The notes: generated by a model not told the origin, from the letters alone. A DNA stretch of 64,000 nt from Paenirhizobium cremeum (GCF_022884085.1 NZ_JAGGCS010000006.1:39531-103530); one strand, 5' to 3'; positions 36,288-44,988 are shown, counted from the first letter of the stretch. Program-made: numbers and translations.

Positions 36288-36347
36288 AAGCAGATCCGAG
36301 GCGGGTTTCAGCCCACCCGCCTGACGATCGACCTGCGGACCTGTCGG

Positions 36348-36842
36348 TTATTCAAAAGACGCCAGATAGGTCCGCAGCAGCCGGTCGAACGTCGTCCGTT
36401 CCTCGTCGCTGAGCGTCGAGATCAGCTTGTTCTGGTTGGCGACGTGATCGGTCACAGCTTCGTCGACCAGTGCAAGCCCTGTTTGGGTCAGGCCGATCAA
36501 CACGCTGCGCCGGTCGTCCGGATTGACGATACGCTCCACGAATTGCTGCTTCTCAAGCTGGTCGATCCGGTTGGTCATCGTGCCCGACGTGACCATCAGC
36601 GTATCCAGCAGTTCCCCCGGGGAGAGCCGGTAGGGCGCGCCTGAGCGGCGGAGCGTCGCCAGAACGTCGAAGCTCGACGATGTCAAGCCATGCCGACGGA
36701 GGACCTCCTCGATCTCCCGTCCAACATGGGTTCTGAGCCGAGCCAGCCGGCCGAACAGGCCCATGGCGCGCGTATCGAGATCCGGCCTTTCCCTTGCCCA
36801 TTGGGCGAGAATGGCATCCACCTTGTCGGTCTTTTCGCTCAT
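36348..36842 (-). CDS. MarR family transcriptional regulator
   Basis: A 164-residue winged-helix regulator: GRLARLRTHVGREIEEVLRRHGLTSSSFDVLATLRRSGAPYRLSPGELLDTLMVTSGTMTNRIDQLEKQQFVERI-type arrangement with the wing NPDDRRSVLIGLT. It is divergent from an EamA exporter, and two copies of TCTTGA-NN-TCAAGA lie between them. It most likely represses both genes. Confidence 0.93.
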   Translation of the reverse strand: MSEKTDKVDAILAQWARERPDLDTRAMGLFGRLARLRTHVGREIEEVLRRHGLTSSSFDVLATLRRSGAPYRLSPGELLDTLMVTSGTMTNRIDQLEKQQFVERIVNPDDRRSVLIGLTQTGLALVDEAVTDHVANQNKLISTLSDEERTTFDRLLRTYLASFE

Positions 36843-36864
36843 GTCTTCTGGTTAAGGTCGAAAA

Positions 36865-36915
36865 ATCTTGACGTCAAGATAATCCAGGTTATGTTGAATT
36901 ATCTTGAAATCAAGA
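36865..36915. promoter_or_regulatory. Twin MarR operators TCTTGA-NN-TCAAGA
   Basis: Site 1 (36865-36880) is the perfect 16-bp palindrome ATCTTGACGTCAAGAT. Site 2 (36902-36915) is TCTTGA-AA-TCAAGA. Their centres are 36 bp apart between the MarR and EamA genes; site 2 ends 8 bp before the EamA ATG. Two identical dyads in an 81-bp divergent region strongly imply cognate operators. Confidence 0.75.
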
Positions 36916-36923
36916 ATATCGAT

Positions 36924-37787
36924 ATGAAGACAAATTCGATCCCCATCGGAGCCATTCTGCTGACGGCGCTTGCCCCCATGGTCTGGGGAAGCACTTATAT
37001 CGTCACCACTGCCATGCTGCCTCCCGGTTATCCGTTGACGGCCTCGCTATTGCGGGCGCTGCCCGCCGGGTTGATCCTGCTTGCCATCGTCAGGCAATTG
37101 CCGCAGGGGATCTGGTGGATGCGTGTGCTGCTTCTGGGTGCGCTCAACTTCACATTCTTCTGGGCCATGCTGTTCGTATCGGCTTACCGTCTGCCGGGCG
37201 GCGTCGCAGCAACGGTCGGTGCCGTGCAGCCTCTGATCGTCATCGTGCTTGCCCGTATCGTGATGAACAGCCGGATTCGCCCGCTGGCGGTGGCGGCAGG
37301 GATCGCAGGCCTTTGCGGCGTGGCGCTTCTGGTGTTAACACCGAAGGCGGCGCTGGACCCGGTCGGCATCATGGCCGGCCTTGCCGGCGCCTGCTCCATG
37401 GCGGCCGGAACGGTACTGACGCGCCACTGGCGTCCGCCGGTCTCGAGTCTGACGTTTACGGCGTGGCAGCTTACGGCGGGCGGTATTCTGCTTGTACCGT
37501 TAGCGCTGCTGCTCGAACCGCCGCTGCCGCCGCTTTCGCTCACCAATATCGCGGGTTTCGCCTATCTCGGCCTGATCGGCGGAGCTTTCACCTATATCCT
37601 GTGGTTCCGGGGGCTTGCCCGGATCGAACCATCGGCGGTCGCCTCGCTCGGTTTCCTAAGCCCGCTGGTCGCTACCGTTCTCGGCTGGCTGCTGCTCGGG
37701 CAGGCCTTGGGACCCTTGCAGATCGTCGGCTTCCTACTCGTGATCGGCAGTGTGTGGCTCGCCCAGCGGGTGTCCATGCAGACGTAA
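36924..37787 (+). CDS. EamA/RhaT drug-metabolite transporter
   Basis: A 287-residue protein with ten membrane helices in two EamA repeats. The first holds ALAPMVWGSTYIVTTAMLPPGYPL and the second GFAYLGLIGGAFTYILWFRGLARIEPSAVASLGFLSPLVA. The family exports amino acids and other metabolites or drugs. It is probably repressed by the divergent MarR protein. The ATG at 36924 gives MKTNSIPIG; the longer frame crosses the operators. Confidence 0.9.
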   Translation: MKTNSIPIGAILLTALAPMVWGSTYIVTTAMLPPGYPLTASLLRALPAGLILLAIVRQLPQGIWWMRVLLLGALNFTFFWAMLFVSAYRLPGGVAATVGAVQPLIVIVLARIVMNSRIRPLAVAAGIAGLCGVALLVLTPKAALDPVGIMAGLAGACSMAAGTVLTRHWRPPVSSLTFTAWQLTAGGILLVPLALLLEPPLPPLSLTNIAGFAYLGLIGGAFTYILWFRGLARIEPSAVASLGFLSPLVATVLGWLLLGQALGPLQIVGFLLVIGSVWLAQRVSMQT

Positions 37788-37830
37788 CAACAGGGGATGG
37801 CCGCGACCGTCCGGCCGCGGCCTGCCGCTC

Positions 37831-38766
37831 TCAGCGGATGCGCATGCCGGCTGCCTCGTCGTAATGCAACGGCTTGTCATACTTGGTCAGCGGTGCCTCC
37901 GGCACAGAACCAATGGTCACGCCATGTGGCCAGTCCGGCGGGCAAATCGCGATATAGCGGGCATATCCACCGAGACCGCCGCCGAATTTTGGATAGCCGA
38001 TGGCGACCAGCGCGCCGGTTTCCGGCACCTGATCGAGATTGGCCACGCCTTCCGCCTGGGCAAAGCCGTTGTGCATCAGCCAGTGTTCGCCTTCCAGCGT
38101 CGGCGTCGTGTCCGTGTCGAGCGGCTCGTGGCCGTGGAACAGGATCTTGCGTTCCAGATGCAGGAACTTCAGAGCATCGAGCCCGACGCCGGGAAAGGGT
38201 GTGGTCGTCGACAGCGCCGGGTCCGGCCATTTCTTCGACCAGCCGGAGCGGACGAAGACCACCGATCCCTCGGGGATCCTTCCATGTCTGGCCTCGAAGT
38301 CGGCGATGTCGGAAACCTGCAGGTGATAGCCCGGATCGGTCTTTACCTTCTCTTCGATCGAGATCACCACCAACGGACGGATCGCATAAGTCGCCGGCAG
38401 CTCGTCGATTGCAGCATATTCCGGCGCCCAATGGGCCGGTGGATCGAGCTGCGTGCCGAGCTGATCTGTCGCGAGATTGTAGGTCGTCGCCTCGAAGCCG
38501 TGCTTCTCATAGGTATAGGTATCGCCCTTTTTGGCGTAGCCTTCGATGTCGACACCGGCCTTTGCGGGCGCGAAGGCCGATGGCCCGAACCCGGCCCAGA
38601 CGGGGATGTTGGGTTTGATGGTATGGGTAAGGTCTACATATTTGGCGCCCTTGAAGACCTGGTTATAGGCCTTCCAGAGACCGGGTTCCTCTGCATGTCC
38701 GGGAGCAGCAAGGCCAGCGACCGCCAAAGCGGTCGTCAAGATGAGCGTCTTGAAAAGTGATTGCAT
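37831..38766 (-). CDS. Exported cyclase/kynurenine-formamidase-like hydrolase
   Basis: A 311-residue metal-dependent hydrolase of the cyclase family. A signal peptide (MQSLFKTLILTTALAVAGL to GHAEE) sends it to the periplasm. The family motif is present as DQLGTQLDPPAHW (His-x-Asp variant), with VFVRSGW and HGHEPLDTDTTPTLEGEHWLMHN. Known members include kynurenine formamidase, isatin hydrolase and polyketide cyclase relatives. The true substrate is unknown. Confidence 0.85.
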   Translation of the reverse strand: MQSLFKTLILTTALAVAGLAAPGHAEEPGLWKAYNQVFKGAKYVDLTHTIKPNIPVWAGFGPSAFAPAKAGVDIEGYAKKGDTYTYEKHGFEATTYNLATDQLGTQLDPPAHWAPEYAAIDELPATYAIRPLVVISIEEKVKTDPGYHLQVSDIADFEARHGRIPEGSVVFVRSGWSKKWPDPALSTTTPFPGVGLDALKFLHLERKILFHGHEPLDTDTTPTLEGEHWLMHNGFAQAEGVANLDQVPETGALVAIGYPKFGGGLGGYARYIAICPPDWPHGVTIGSVPEAPLTKYDKPLHYDEAAGMRIR

Positions 38767-38868
38767 GATCGATGTCCTTTCCTGAAAATACCGGAAGCGA
38801 CCGCCTATGACGGCCCGTGAGCCCCGATGCCCTTCATGCTTCGACGGACGCGAAACGAAGTCAAGGAA

Positions 38869-38892
38869 AGGAAACGGCGCCCGCAGGCGCCG
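38869..38892 (-). terminator. Probable terminator after the M29 aminopeptidase gene
   Basis: On the minus strand, CGGCGCC and GGCGCCG form a 7-bp stem with a 4-nt loop, followed by TTTCCTTTCC. It lies about 40 bp after the stop at 38929. The T-run is interrupted, so it may be weak. Confidence 0.5.
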
Positions 38893-38928
38893 CCCGAGTG
38901 TGATTTTGCCTCGGTCGTGCTTGTGATG

Positions 38929-40182
38929 TCAGGCCCATTCGCCCCTGCGCATGACAGGCACGCGCGCACCATCGGCGCTGATGCCGTCGATATCCACCTT
39001 GTCGGAACCGATCATCCAGTCGATGTGGATCAGGCTGGAATTGCCGCCCTGCGCCTTGATCTGTTCGGGGCTGAGCGAAGCACCGTCGAGGAAGCATTTC
39101 GAATAGCACTGGCCGAGTGCGATGTGGCACGAGGCGTTCTCGTCGAACAGTGTGTTGTAGAACAGGATGCCGGATGCCGAGATCGGCGATGAATGCGGCA
39201 CCAGTGCCACCTCGCCGAGACGGCGGGCGCCCTCGTCGGTATCGAGCACCTTGTTCAGCACTTCGGCCCCCTTGGAAGCCTTCGCCTCGACGATCCGGCC
39301 TCCCTCGAAGCGAACCTGGATATTGTCGATCAGCGTACCCTGGTGGGAAAGCGGCTTGGTGCTCGATACCGTTCCCTCGACCTTCAGCGCGTGCGGCGTG
39401 GTGAAGACTTCTTCGGTCGGGATGTTCGGATTGCAGGTCACGCCGTTCTTGGCGGTCGACGCGCCGCCATGCCATTCATGGCCGTCCGCAAGGCCGACCG
39501 TCAGATCGGTGCCGGGACCGGTGAAATGCAGCGCGGCGAACCGCTCGCCGTTCAGCCAGCTGGAACGCTTGCGAAGGTTCGCATTGTGGGTGGCCCAGGC
39601 GGCGATGGGATCGGCTTCGTTTACGCGCGAAGCGGCGAAAATTGCCTCAGCGAGCTTGGCGACGGCTTCCGCGATCGGCAGGTCGGGGAAGACGAGCTTT
39701 GCCCAGGACGGGTTCGGATAGGAGCAGATGTTCCAGTTGATGTCGAAATTGGAGATATGCTCCAAAGCCGGCTTGTAGGCGATCGAGTTTGCCTTGTTGG
39801 CGCGCGCGACCTTGGCCGGGTCCTGAGCCGACAGCAGCATCGGGTTGTCGCCGGCCACCGCGAGCCGGGCAGCGCCTTTTTCATAGGCCCTGGCCATGCC
39901 CTCGTAGAGCCAGTCGGATGCGCGGTCGAAGCTCGCATCGGGCGCGTGTTCGTAGCGCGCGAGCGTCGCCGCTTCATCGGCGTAGAAGGTGGAGACGAGG
40001 CCGGCGCCGGCCTGGTAGGCATGCCTGGTGATGAGGCGCACAAGCGGCAGGGCTGCAAGCGGTGCGGTGATGACGAGATCCTGATCCCGCTGCAACTGCA
40101 GGCCGACCTTGACCGCGACTTCGGCAAGTTTATCGAGGCGGGCCGGGTCGACGGCAGTTTCAAATTCGGGCAGGAATGTCAT
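38929..40182 (-). CDS. Aminopeptidase, M29 family
   Basis: A 417-residue metallo-aminopeptidase of the thermophilic aminopeptidase (AmpS/PepS) type. Metal-ligand regions typical of M29 are seen: GEVALVPHSSPI, LFYNTLFDENASCHIALG and the C-terminal HIDWMIGSDKVDIDG. It removes N-terminal residues from peptides in the cytoplasm. The ATG at 40182 (MTFLPEFETAV) gives a family-normal length; MQTTIRP 9 codons upstream is an alternative. Confidence 0.93.
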   Translation of the reverse strand: MTFLPEFETAVDPARLDKLAEVAVKVGLQLQRDQDLVITAPLAALPLVRLITRHAYQAGAGLVSTFYADEAATLARYEHAPDASFDRASDWLYEGMARAYEKGAARLAVAGDNPMLLSAQDPAKVARANKANSIAYKPALEHISNFDINWNICSYPNPSWAKLVFPDLPIAEAVAKLAEAIFAASRVNEADPIAAWATHNANLRKRSSWLNGERFAALHFTGPGTDLTVGLADGHEWHGGASTAKNGVTCNPNIPTEEVFTTPHALKVEGTVSSTKPLSHQGTLIDNIQVRFEGGRIVEAKASKGAEVLNKVLDTDEGARRLGEVALVPHSSPISASGILFYNTLFDENASCHIALGQCYSKCFLDGASLSPEQIKAQGGNSSLIHIDWMIGSDKVDIDGISADGARVPVMRRGEWA

Positions 40183-40263
40183 GGAATTAGGCCTGATGGT
40201 TGTTTGCATTGAAGATCTCAACGTAGATTGCTTTGAGGCGAAATTGAAGCGCGGGGCGGAAAA

Positions 40264-41133
40264 ATGACGGAAGACAGGATCACAGGAACGGGAACGGTTG
40301 CAGCGGTCCGGTCGCTGGCCGGAGCAGCCTTTTCACTGCTGCTGGCCGCGGCGCCCGCCTTCATGGGAGCGGCCTCGGCGAGCGAGTTCCGCATGACGAT
40401 CTTCGGCCATGAGGTGACGATCGACAGCAACGACGATGGCGAGACGCTCAAGGTCGATGGCGCCGTGCTTCACTCCAACATTTATGTCTCGGTTACCCAG
40501 GTCGCACTCGTGGCCGGCATGCCGGTGGTGATCGGCGATTCCTCCGCTGGCGGCAATGCCTGTGCCGGCTCGCCCTTTGTCCTCCGGCTGCCGAAGGACG
40601 GCTTGCCCAGCCTGGACGCCCCGCTCGACACCTGCATGCCCGTAACTGCGACGGAGGGGGAGGGCAGGCTGGTCTTCGCGATCCAGCCGCTGCCGGGACG
40701 GGACGGTGAGCGCTGGAGCTGGGACCCGGCCGCTGGTTTCAAGACGCTGGATGCCGTTGCCTTCGTGCCGGATGCAGCCAAGGGGTGGCGTGAACTTGCA
40801 GCCACCGCTCCCGGTCATCCCGGTGATCTTTTCGGATACGCCGAGATCGCCGCGCAGATGGAAGGCTTGCTCGGCAAGGATGCCGAAGACTACAAGCAGA
40901 TCATCACCGGCGTCGGCAGCGGCGAGATGAAGAACGGCTTCTATATCGGCACCGCCTGCAAGCCGCATAACTGTGGCGGTGTTGAGGCGCTGGTGGCGGC
41001 CGATCCCGGGACGAAACAGGTTTATCTCGCATGGAAGCCGCAGGACGAGAAGATCATCGTCCGGCCGGAGGTCAAGGAATGGCCCGCCATTGCTAAGGCT
41101 GTTCTCAGGGACTGGGCAGCGACTTGGAAGTAA
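40264..41133 (+). CDS. Exported protein with C-terminal Ivy-like lysozyme-inhibitor motif
   Basis: A 289-residue protein with a signal region (hydrophobic about 15-38, to AASASE). The middle is unassigned. The C-terminal ~120 residues resemble Ivy, the periplasmic inhibitor of C-type lysozyme: the hallmark loop CKPHDC appears as CKPHNC at 232-237, followed by VEALVAAD and VYLAWKP. In Ivy that loop, closed by a disulfide, plugs the lysozyme active site. Inhibition here is inference. The N-terminal ~150-residue extension is unusual for plain Ivy. Confidence 0.78.
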   Translation: MTEDRITGTGTVAAVRSLAGAAFSLLLAAAPAFMGAASASEFRMTIFGHEVTIDSNDDGETLKVDGAVLHSNIYVSVTQVALVAGMPVVIGDSSAGGNACAGSPFVLRLPKDGLPSLDAPLDTCMPVTATEGEGRLVFAIQPLPGRDGERWSWDPAAGFKTLDAVAFVPDAAKGWRELAATAPGHPGDLFGYAEIAAQMEGLLGKDAEDYKQIITGVGSGEMKNGFYIGTACKPHNCGGVEALVAADPGTKQVYLAWKPQDEKIIVRPEVKEWPAIAKAVLRDWAATWK

Positions 41134-41151
41134 GGCGCACCTTACGAAATC

Positions 41152-41625
41152 TCAGGCGACGACCGGAGCCGCAACGGCCCCTAATGCGCGTTGCACGTCT
41201 TTCGGATCGAGCTTCACCTGCAGCCCGCGCTGGCCACCGTTGATGAAGACATGCGGTTCGTCGAGCGCGGCGATCTCGATTGCGGTCGGCACCTTCTTCT
41301 TCTGGCCGAAGGGGCTGATGCCGCCCACGACATAGCCGGTGAGCCTTTCCGCCATGGCGGGCTTCATCATCGCTGCCGATTTGCCGCCAAGGGCGGAGGC
41401 GAGCTTCTTCATGCTGACCTCCTTGTCGGAGGGAACGACGACGCAGACCGGCTTGCCGTCGAGTTCGGCCATCAGCGTCTTCAAAACGCGGCGGGGTTCC
41501 TCGCCGATCGCCTCCGCCGCCTGCATGCCGATTCGCTCGGCGTCGGGGTCGTATTCATAGGTGTGAACGGTGAAGGCGATGCCTTCCTTGGCAAGCGCCT
41601 GCGTGGCGCGGGTGGTCTTCGACAT
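41152..41625 (-). CDS. ybaK: Cys-tRNA(Pro) deacylase, YbaK/EbsC type
   Basis: A 157-residue trans-editing enzyme that hydrolyses mischarged Cys-tRNA-Pro. Typical motifs: RVLKTLMAELDGKPVCVVVPSDKEVSMKKLASALGGKSA, with the catalytic-type Lys in VLKTL, and GYVVGGISPFGQKKKVP. Its start is 8 bp after the stop of the ArsC/Spx-like gene, so they are an operon. Confidence 0.93.
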   Translation of the reverse strand: MSKTTRATQALAKEGIAFTVHTYEYDPDAERIGMQAAEAIGEEPRRVLKTLMAELDGKPVCVVVPSDKEVSMKKLASALGGKSAAMMKPAMAERLTGYVVGGISPFGQKKKVPTAIEIAALDEPHVFINGGQRGLQVKLDPKDVQRALGAVAAPVVA

Positions 41626-41633
41626 GCCAGTCC

Positions 41634-41984
41634 TCACTCTGCAAGGAAGCGTTCGTAAGTTTCCGGGTTGAAGCCGATCAGCAGCCGGCCATCCCGTTCC
41701 AGAACCGGCCGCTTTATCATCGACGGCTGCTCCAGCATGAGGTCGATGGCACGGGCTTCGTCCAGATTCTCGCGCGCCGCATCCGGCAGCTTGCGAAAGG
41801 TCGTGCCAGCGCGGTTGAGAACGGTTTCCCACCCCGCCTCGCGGCACCAGCGCTCGAGATGCGTCCGGTCGATGCCGGATGCCTTGTAGTCGTGGAAGGC
41901 ATAGTCCACCCCGCGCCCGTCGAGAAAGAGCCGGGCCTTCTTCATGGTGTCGCAATTCTTGATGCCGTAGATCGTGGTGGGCAT
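41634..41984 (-). CDS. ArsC/Spx family thioredoxin-fold protein (YffB-like)
   Basis: A 116-residue thioredoxin-fold protein. IYGIKNCDTMKKARLFLDGRGVDYAFHDYKASGI at the N-terminus has the single Cys (Cys11) in the CxxM/CxxT context of YffB/Spx-like proteins. LMLEQPSMIKRPVL near residue 85 is the second hallmark. It probably acts on glutathione or thiol chemistry; arsenate reduction is not implied. Co-transcribed with ybaK. Confidence 0.9.
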   Translation of the reverse strand: MPTTIYGIKNCDTMKKARLFLDGRGVDYAFHDYKASGIDRTHLERWCREAGWETVLNRAGTTFRKLPDAARENLDEARAIDLMLEQPSMIKRPVLERDGRLLIGFNPETYERFLAE

Positions 41985-42096
41985 GGTTCGGCGTGATCCC
42001 TGATTTGCAGTCGGCTCCAGATAGCATGGCGGAGGATGAAGGAAAATGAGGCCGGTTCAAACCTTTCCGGCGCTTATGACTGTCATTCGCGCCAAA

Positions 42097-42115
42097 TATA
42101 TGCAATATACATATA
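42097..42115. promoter_or_regulatory. AT-rich dyad TATATG-N7-CATATA upstream of MarR gene
   Basis: A perfect 6-bp inverted repeat ends 10 bp before the GTG of the MarR gene, over a probable ribosome/promoter region. It is a plausible autoregulatory operator. Confidence 0.5.
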
Positions 42116-42125
42116 GAGGTGCCGA

Positions 42126-42647
42126 GTGATCGACGAGAAAGAAAAATTCAGGTTTGAAAATATCTTTGGAGCGATGAGCCTTGCGCTCGTCGACAAGATG
42201 GAGCGGGCTTTTTCTGTCGAGACAGGGCTTGGGCCGAGTGCTGTCGCCGCGATCATACAGATCGGTCTTGGGTCCGGTCATACGGTGGAGGCTCTTCGCC
42301 GGATCATCGGCCTCTCCCATTCCGCGACTGTCAGGCTGATCGACCAGCTGGAAGGCGATGGTCTTGTCCGTCGGGGCGAGCCGCTGGAGGGTGACCGCCG
42401 CGCCAAGACGCTAACGCTCACGGAGCGCGGCCGCGAACTCTACGAGCGCAGCGTTCAGGCGCGCCGAAGCGTGACCGACCGCGCCTTTGCCGCATTGAGC
42501 GAGGAGGAAATCCACCAGCTCGGCCATCTTGCCGAAAAGGTGTTGCCGGCCCTTGCCGATCTCGGCGACGACCAGAACGTCGTCTGCCGCGTCTGCGATG
42601 AAAGTGTCTGCTTGCGCAATCGTTGCCCGATCAGCTTCATGAACTGA
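42126..42647 (+). CDS. MarR family regulator with C-terminal Cys cluster
   Basis: A 173-residue winged-helix protein starting at GTG behind AGAGGTG. The helix-turn-helix is TVEALRRIIGLSHSATVRLIDQLEGDGLVRRGEPLEGDRRAKTLTLTERG-like. The last 25 residues hold a C-x2-C-x4-C-x4-C array (CRVCDESVC and RNRCP) absent from simple MarR proteins. That array could bind metal or respond to oxidants (inference). No target gene adjoins; a dyad precedes the gene. Confidence 0.87.
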   Translation: MIDEKEKFRFENIFGAMSLALVDKMERAFSVETGLGPSAVAAIIQIGLGSGHTVEALRRIIGLSHSATVRLIDQLEGDGLVRRGEPLEGDRRAKTLTLTERGRELYERSVQARRSVTDRAFAALSEEEIHQLGHLAEKVLPALADLGDDQNVVCRVCDESVCLRNRCPISFMN

Positions 42648-42683
42648 CACGTAGGCTCTCCGTTTCTCCGGACAAGTGTCGGA

Positions 42684-43640
42684 TCAGGCGAGGGCCGCAA
42701 GAGCTTCCCGGGGACCGGCCAGCGTCACGCGGTTCCGGCCGCCCTCCTTGGCGGCATAGAGCGCGTGATCCGAGCGGCGGATCATATTGTCGAGCGTTTC
42801 ATCCGCTTCCGTGGAACATACGACGCCGGCGCTTACCGTAATGCGCAGGCTGAGGCCATTGGGCTGCCCGAATTCCAGAACCTGAATATTGCGCCGGACC
42901 ATCTCCGCAATCGCCCCGGAGCGGACGAGGCCGGTTTCCGGCATCAGCAGGATGAATTCCTCTCCGCCCCAGCGGGCGAGCAGATCGTCGGCCTGGGTCA
43001 CCGATTTCAGGAGATTGGCGAATTCGCAGATCACCGTGTCGCCGACATCGTGGCCATATCGGTCGTTGATCGACTTGAAGTGGTCGACGTCGAACAGCGC
43101 GATGGAAACGGGCGCATGAGTTTCCCGGCAATGGGCGATGTGCCGTGTCGCGAGATTGGTGAAGGCCCGACGATTGTTGAGGCCCGAGAGCGGGTCGGTG
43201 TTTGCCAGCTGCTCCAGTTCGCGCTGATAGCCGTGACGCTCGGTGAGATCCCGCAGTACCGCGACGAAGACCATGTCGTTTTCGGTTCGCATGCGAAGGA
43301 TGGTTGCGCCGAGATTGACTTCCGTCCCGTCGGCCCGGTAGCCGACGATGAAGGAGTTGCGGCTTCCCATGTAACGCGCATCCGCCGGACCACGGCCGAA
43401 ATCCGAGAGATGACGGTGATGGTTCCTGCGATAGCGTGGAGGAAGAATGACGTCCAGCGGCTGGCCCACGAGGCTTTCGGGGGGCCGCAGGAACAGGCCT
43501 TCCACCGAAGGATTGCAGTATCGGATGATGCCCCGGCTATCGAGGGCGATGATCCCGTCTTCCATCTTCGTCACGATCTTGCGGAAAAGGTCGTCGCTTA
43601 CGGAAAGCGGTGGCGTGCCGATGGATGCGATAGTCGTCAC
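42684..43640 (-). CDS. Diguanylate cyclase with PAS domain
   Basis: A 318-residue protein. A PAS domain spans about 15-135 (MEDGIIALDSRGIIRYCNPSVEGLFLRPPESLVGQPLDVILPPRYR). The GGDEF domain spans about 150-312 with ANTDPLSGLNNRRAF and the active site RWGGEEFILLMPETG. The intact GGEEF predicts synthesis of c-di-GMP. No membrane segment, so it is cytoplasmic. The possible I-site RxxD is not evident. Confidence 0.93.
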   Translation of the reverse strand: MTTIASIGTPPLSVSDDLFRKIVTKMEDGIIALDSRGIIRYCNPSVEGLFLRPPESLVGQPLDVILPPRYRRNHHRHLSDFGRGPADARYMGSRNSFIVGYRADGTEVNLGATILRMRTENDMVFVAVLRDLTERHGYQRELEQLANTDPLSGLNNRRAFTNLATRHIAHCRETHAPVSIALFDVDHFKSINDRYGHDVGDTVICEFANLLKSVTQADDLLARWGGEEFILLMPETGLVRSGAIAEMVRRNIQVLEFGQPNGLSLRITVSAGVVCSTEADETLDNMIRRSDHALYAAKEGGRNRVTLAGPREALAALA

Positions 43641-44012
43641 CGTGACTGGTCCTTGCCTGTGTCGTCAGCCTCAACCCGGTTGCCGTGGCCGGAACGCAAC
43701 CGGACTTCCTGGAACATTGCCGGCGAAAACGGAGCCGCTTTCAATGCCCTATCTCTTTGTTTTCCTGCAATGCCGGCTTCAAAACCGGTTCCCGCATCTG
43801 TTGGGATTGGTCCACTTTATCCTTCTGCAAGGCCGCGAGGCAGCATCAATCCGCACCTGTTCATGCGGCCGAACGCCGCTCCTTAGCCCTCAGATGCCCG
43901 GCGCTCGGACGGCGATGGTGCGGAAACCAGGTTGGTTGGCCGCAAGAACCGAGGCCTCGCTCATCGTGTTACTGGCGATGCAGGGCGAGAAGCTGTGTGT
44001 GGAAGGGTCGGC
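43641..44012. other. 372-bp gap without a supported gene
   Basis: Only short shadow frames occur. A 24-codon minus-strand frame (MSEASVLAANQPG start, near 43880-43960) lacks a ribosome site and homology. This is the junction between ordinary genes and the redox-rich accessory block. Confidence 0.5.
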
Positions 44013-44906
44013 TCATGCCGCCGTCTGAAGGCGTGTCTTGGCGGCCTTCATGTCGCGCGCCGGAGGCAATCCGAACATCCGGCCGTATTCGCGGGTGAAT
44101 TGCGGGACGCTCTCGTATCCCACCGCGTAGGCCGCATTGCTGATAATCTGCCCCTCCGAAAGCATCAGCCGGCGTGCCTCAATAAGCCTGAGTTGCTTTT
44201 GGAACTGCAGGGGCGAGAGCGAGGTGACAGCGCGGAAATGCTCGTGGAACGACGACTGGCTCATTCCGGCGGCGGCCGCGAGCTGCTCAACTCTGAGCGG
44301 TTTGGCCAAATTGTCTCGAATGAGCGCGACAGCCCGGCTCACCCGCTGAACATGACTTTCCGGAACGCCCAAGTTGCGGATCGCCCCTCCGTGACGGCCC
44401 GATAGCAGCCAGAAATGCAACTCGCGGATCACTTGCTTCTCCAGGATCGGAACGGAAGCAGGGCGGTCGAGAAGACGCAGCAGGCGCAACGCAGCATCGG
44501 CGACTTCCGCCTCGGTCGGATCCACGCGAACAGGGTTGCCGGCGAGGAAAGGGGTCGCTCCCATCTCCACCACCAAGCTCTCGATCACCGCGGGATCGAG
44601 ATCGAACACCAGCGAGAGATAAGGCGAACTGACGTTCGCCCGCGTGATTTGGCTGACGGTGGGCACATCGGCCGTGATCAGGAGCGACTCGCCCGCGCCA
44701 AAGTCGAACGTGTCACTTCCCATCGTCACACGTTTGGCGCCCTGCAGTACCAGGGCGACAAGCGGCTTTGAGATTGCGTATTGCAGTGCGCTGGGAGAGG
44801 TTTGTCGGACAACCGCTACACCTGAAAATGGCGTAACGGCGACACCGTCGGTGTTCGCATGGGCCTCCGCATAGCGCCTGACAGTCTCGAGCAATGTGTG
44901 CATCAT
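44013..44906 (-). CDS. AraC family regulator, AraC_N (YqhC-like) type
   Basis: A 297-residue regulator. The N-terminal AraC_N domain spans about 10-160 (SPSALQYAISKPLVALVLQGAKRVTMGSDTFDFGAGESLLITADVP). The C-terminal pair of helix-turn-helix motifs spans about 195-290 (LAAAAGMSQSSFHEHFRAVTSLSPLQFQKQLRL and VGYESVPQFTREYGRMFGLPPARD). The group includes YqhC, which activates aldehyde reductases in response to reactive aldehydes. One of three ATACC-N3-GGTAT operators lies upstream, suggesting autoregulation. Start MMHTLLE at 44906. Confidence 0.9.
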   Translation of the reverse strand: MMHTLLETVRRYAEAHANTDGVAVTPFSGVAVVRQTSPSALQYAISKPLVALVLQGAKRVTMGSDTFDFGAGESLLITADVPTVSQITRANVSSPYLSLVFDLDPAVIESLVVEMGATPFLAGNPVRVDPTEAEVADAALRLLRLLDRPASVPILEKQVIRELHFWLLSGRHGGAIRNLGVPESHVQRVSRAVALIRDNLAKPLRVEQLAAAAGMSQSSFHEHFRAVTSLSPLQFQKQLRLIEARRLMLSEGQIISNAAYAVGYESVPQFTREYGRMFGLPPARDMKAAKTRLQTAA

Positions 44907-44964
44907 GAACTTAGCATAATTCCCGCCGCCAGGGCAGGCAATGCCGGAGGAGGAATAGGCAAGC

Positions 44965-44977
44965 ATACCGCAGGTAT
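44965..44977 (-). promoter_or_regulatory. Operator copy A (ATACC-N3-GGTAT) before the AraC gene
   Basis: A perfect 15-bp dyad including flanking C/G. Read on the minus strand, GCTCATACCTGCGGTAT is identical over 17 nt to copy C at 57681-57697. TATTCC follows 7 nt later (44957-44952) as a possible -10, 46 bp before the AraC start. Confidence 0.6.
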
Positions 44978-44988
44978 GAGCAAGCCTC

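Noticed and set aside
41130..41145. GTAAGG-CGCA-CCTTAC hairpin between converging genes
   Set aside because: Only a 6-bp stem overlapping a stop codon and no T-run on either side; too weak to call a terminator.
43865..44028. Short peptides in the gap before the AraC gene
   Set aside because: No ribosome site, no homology and different frames overlap; not distinguishable from chance.
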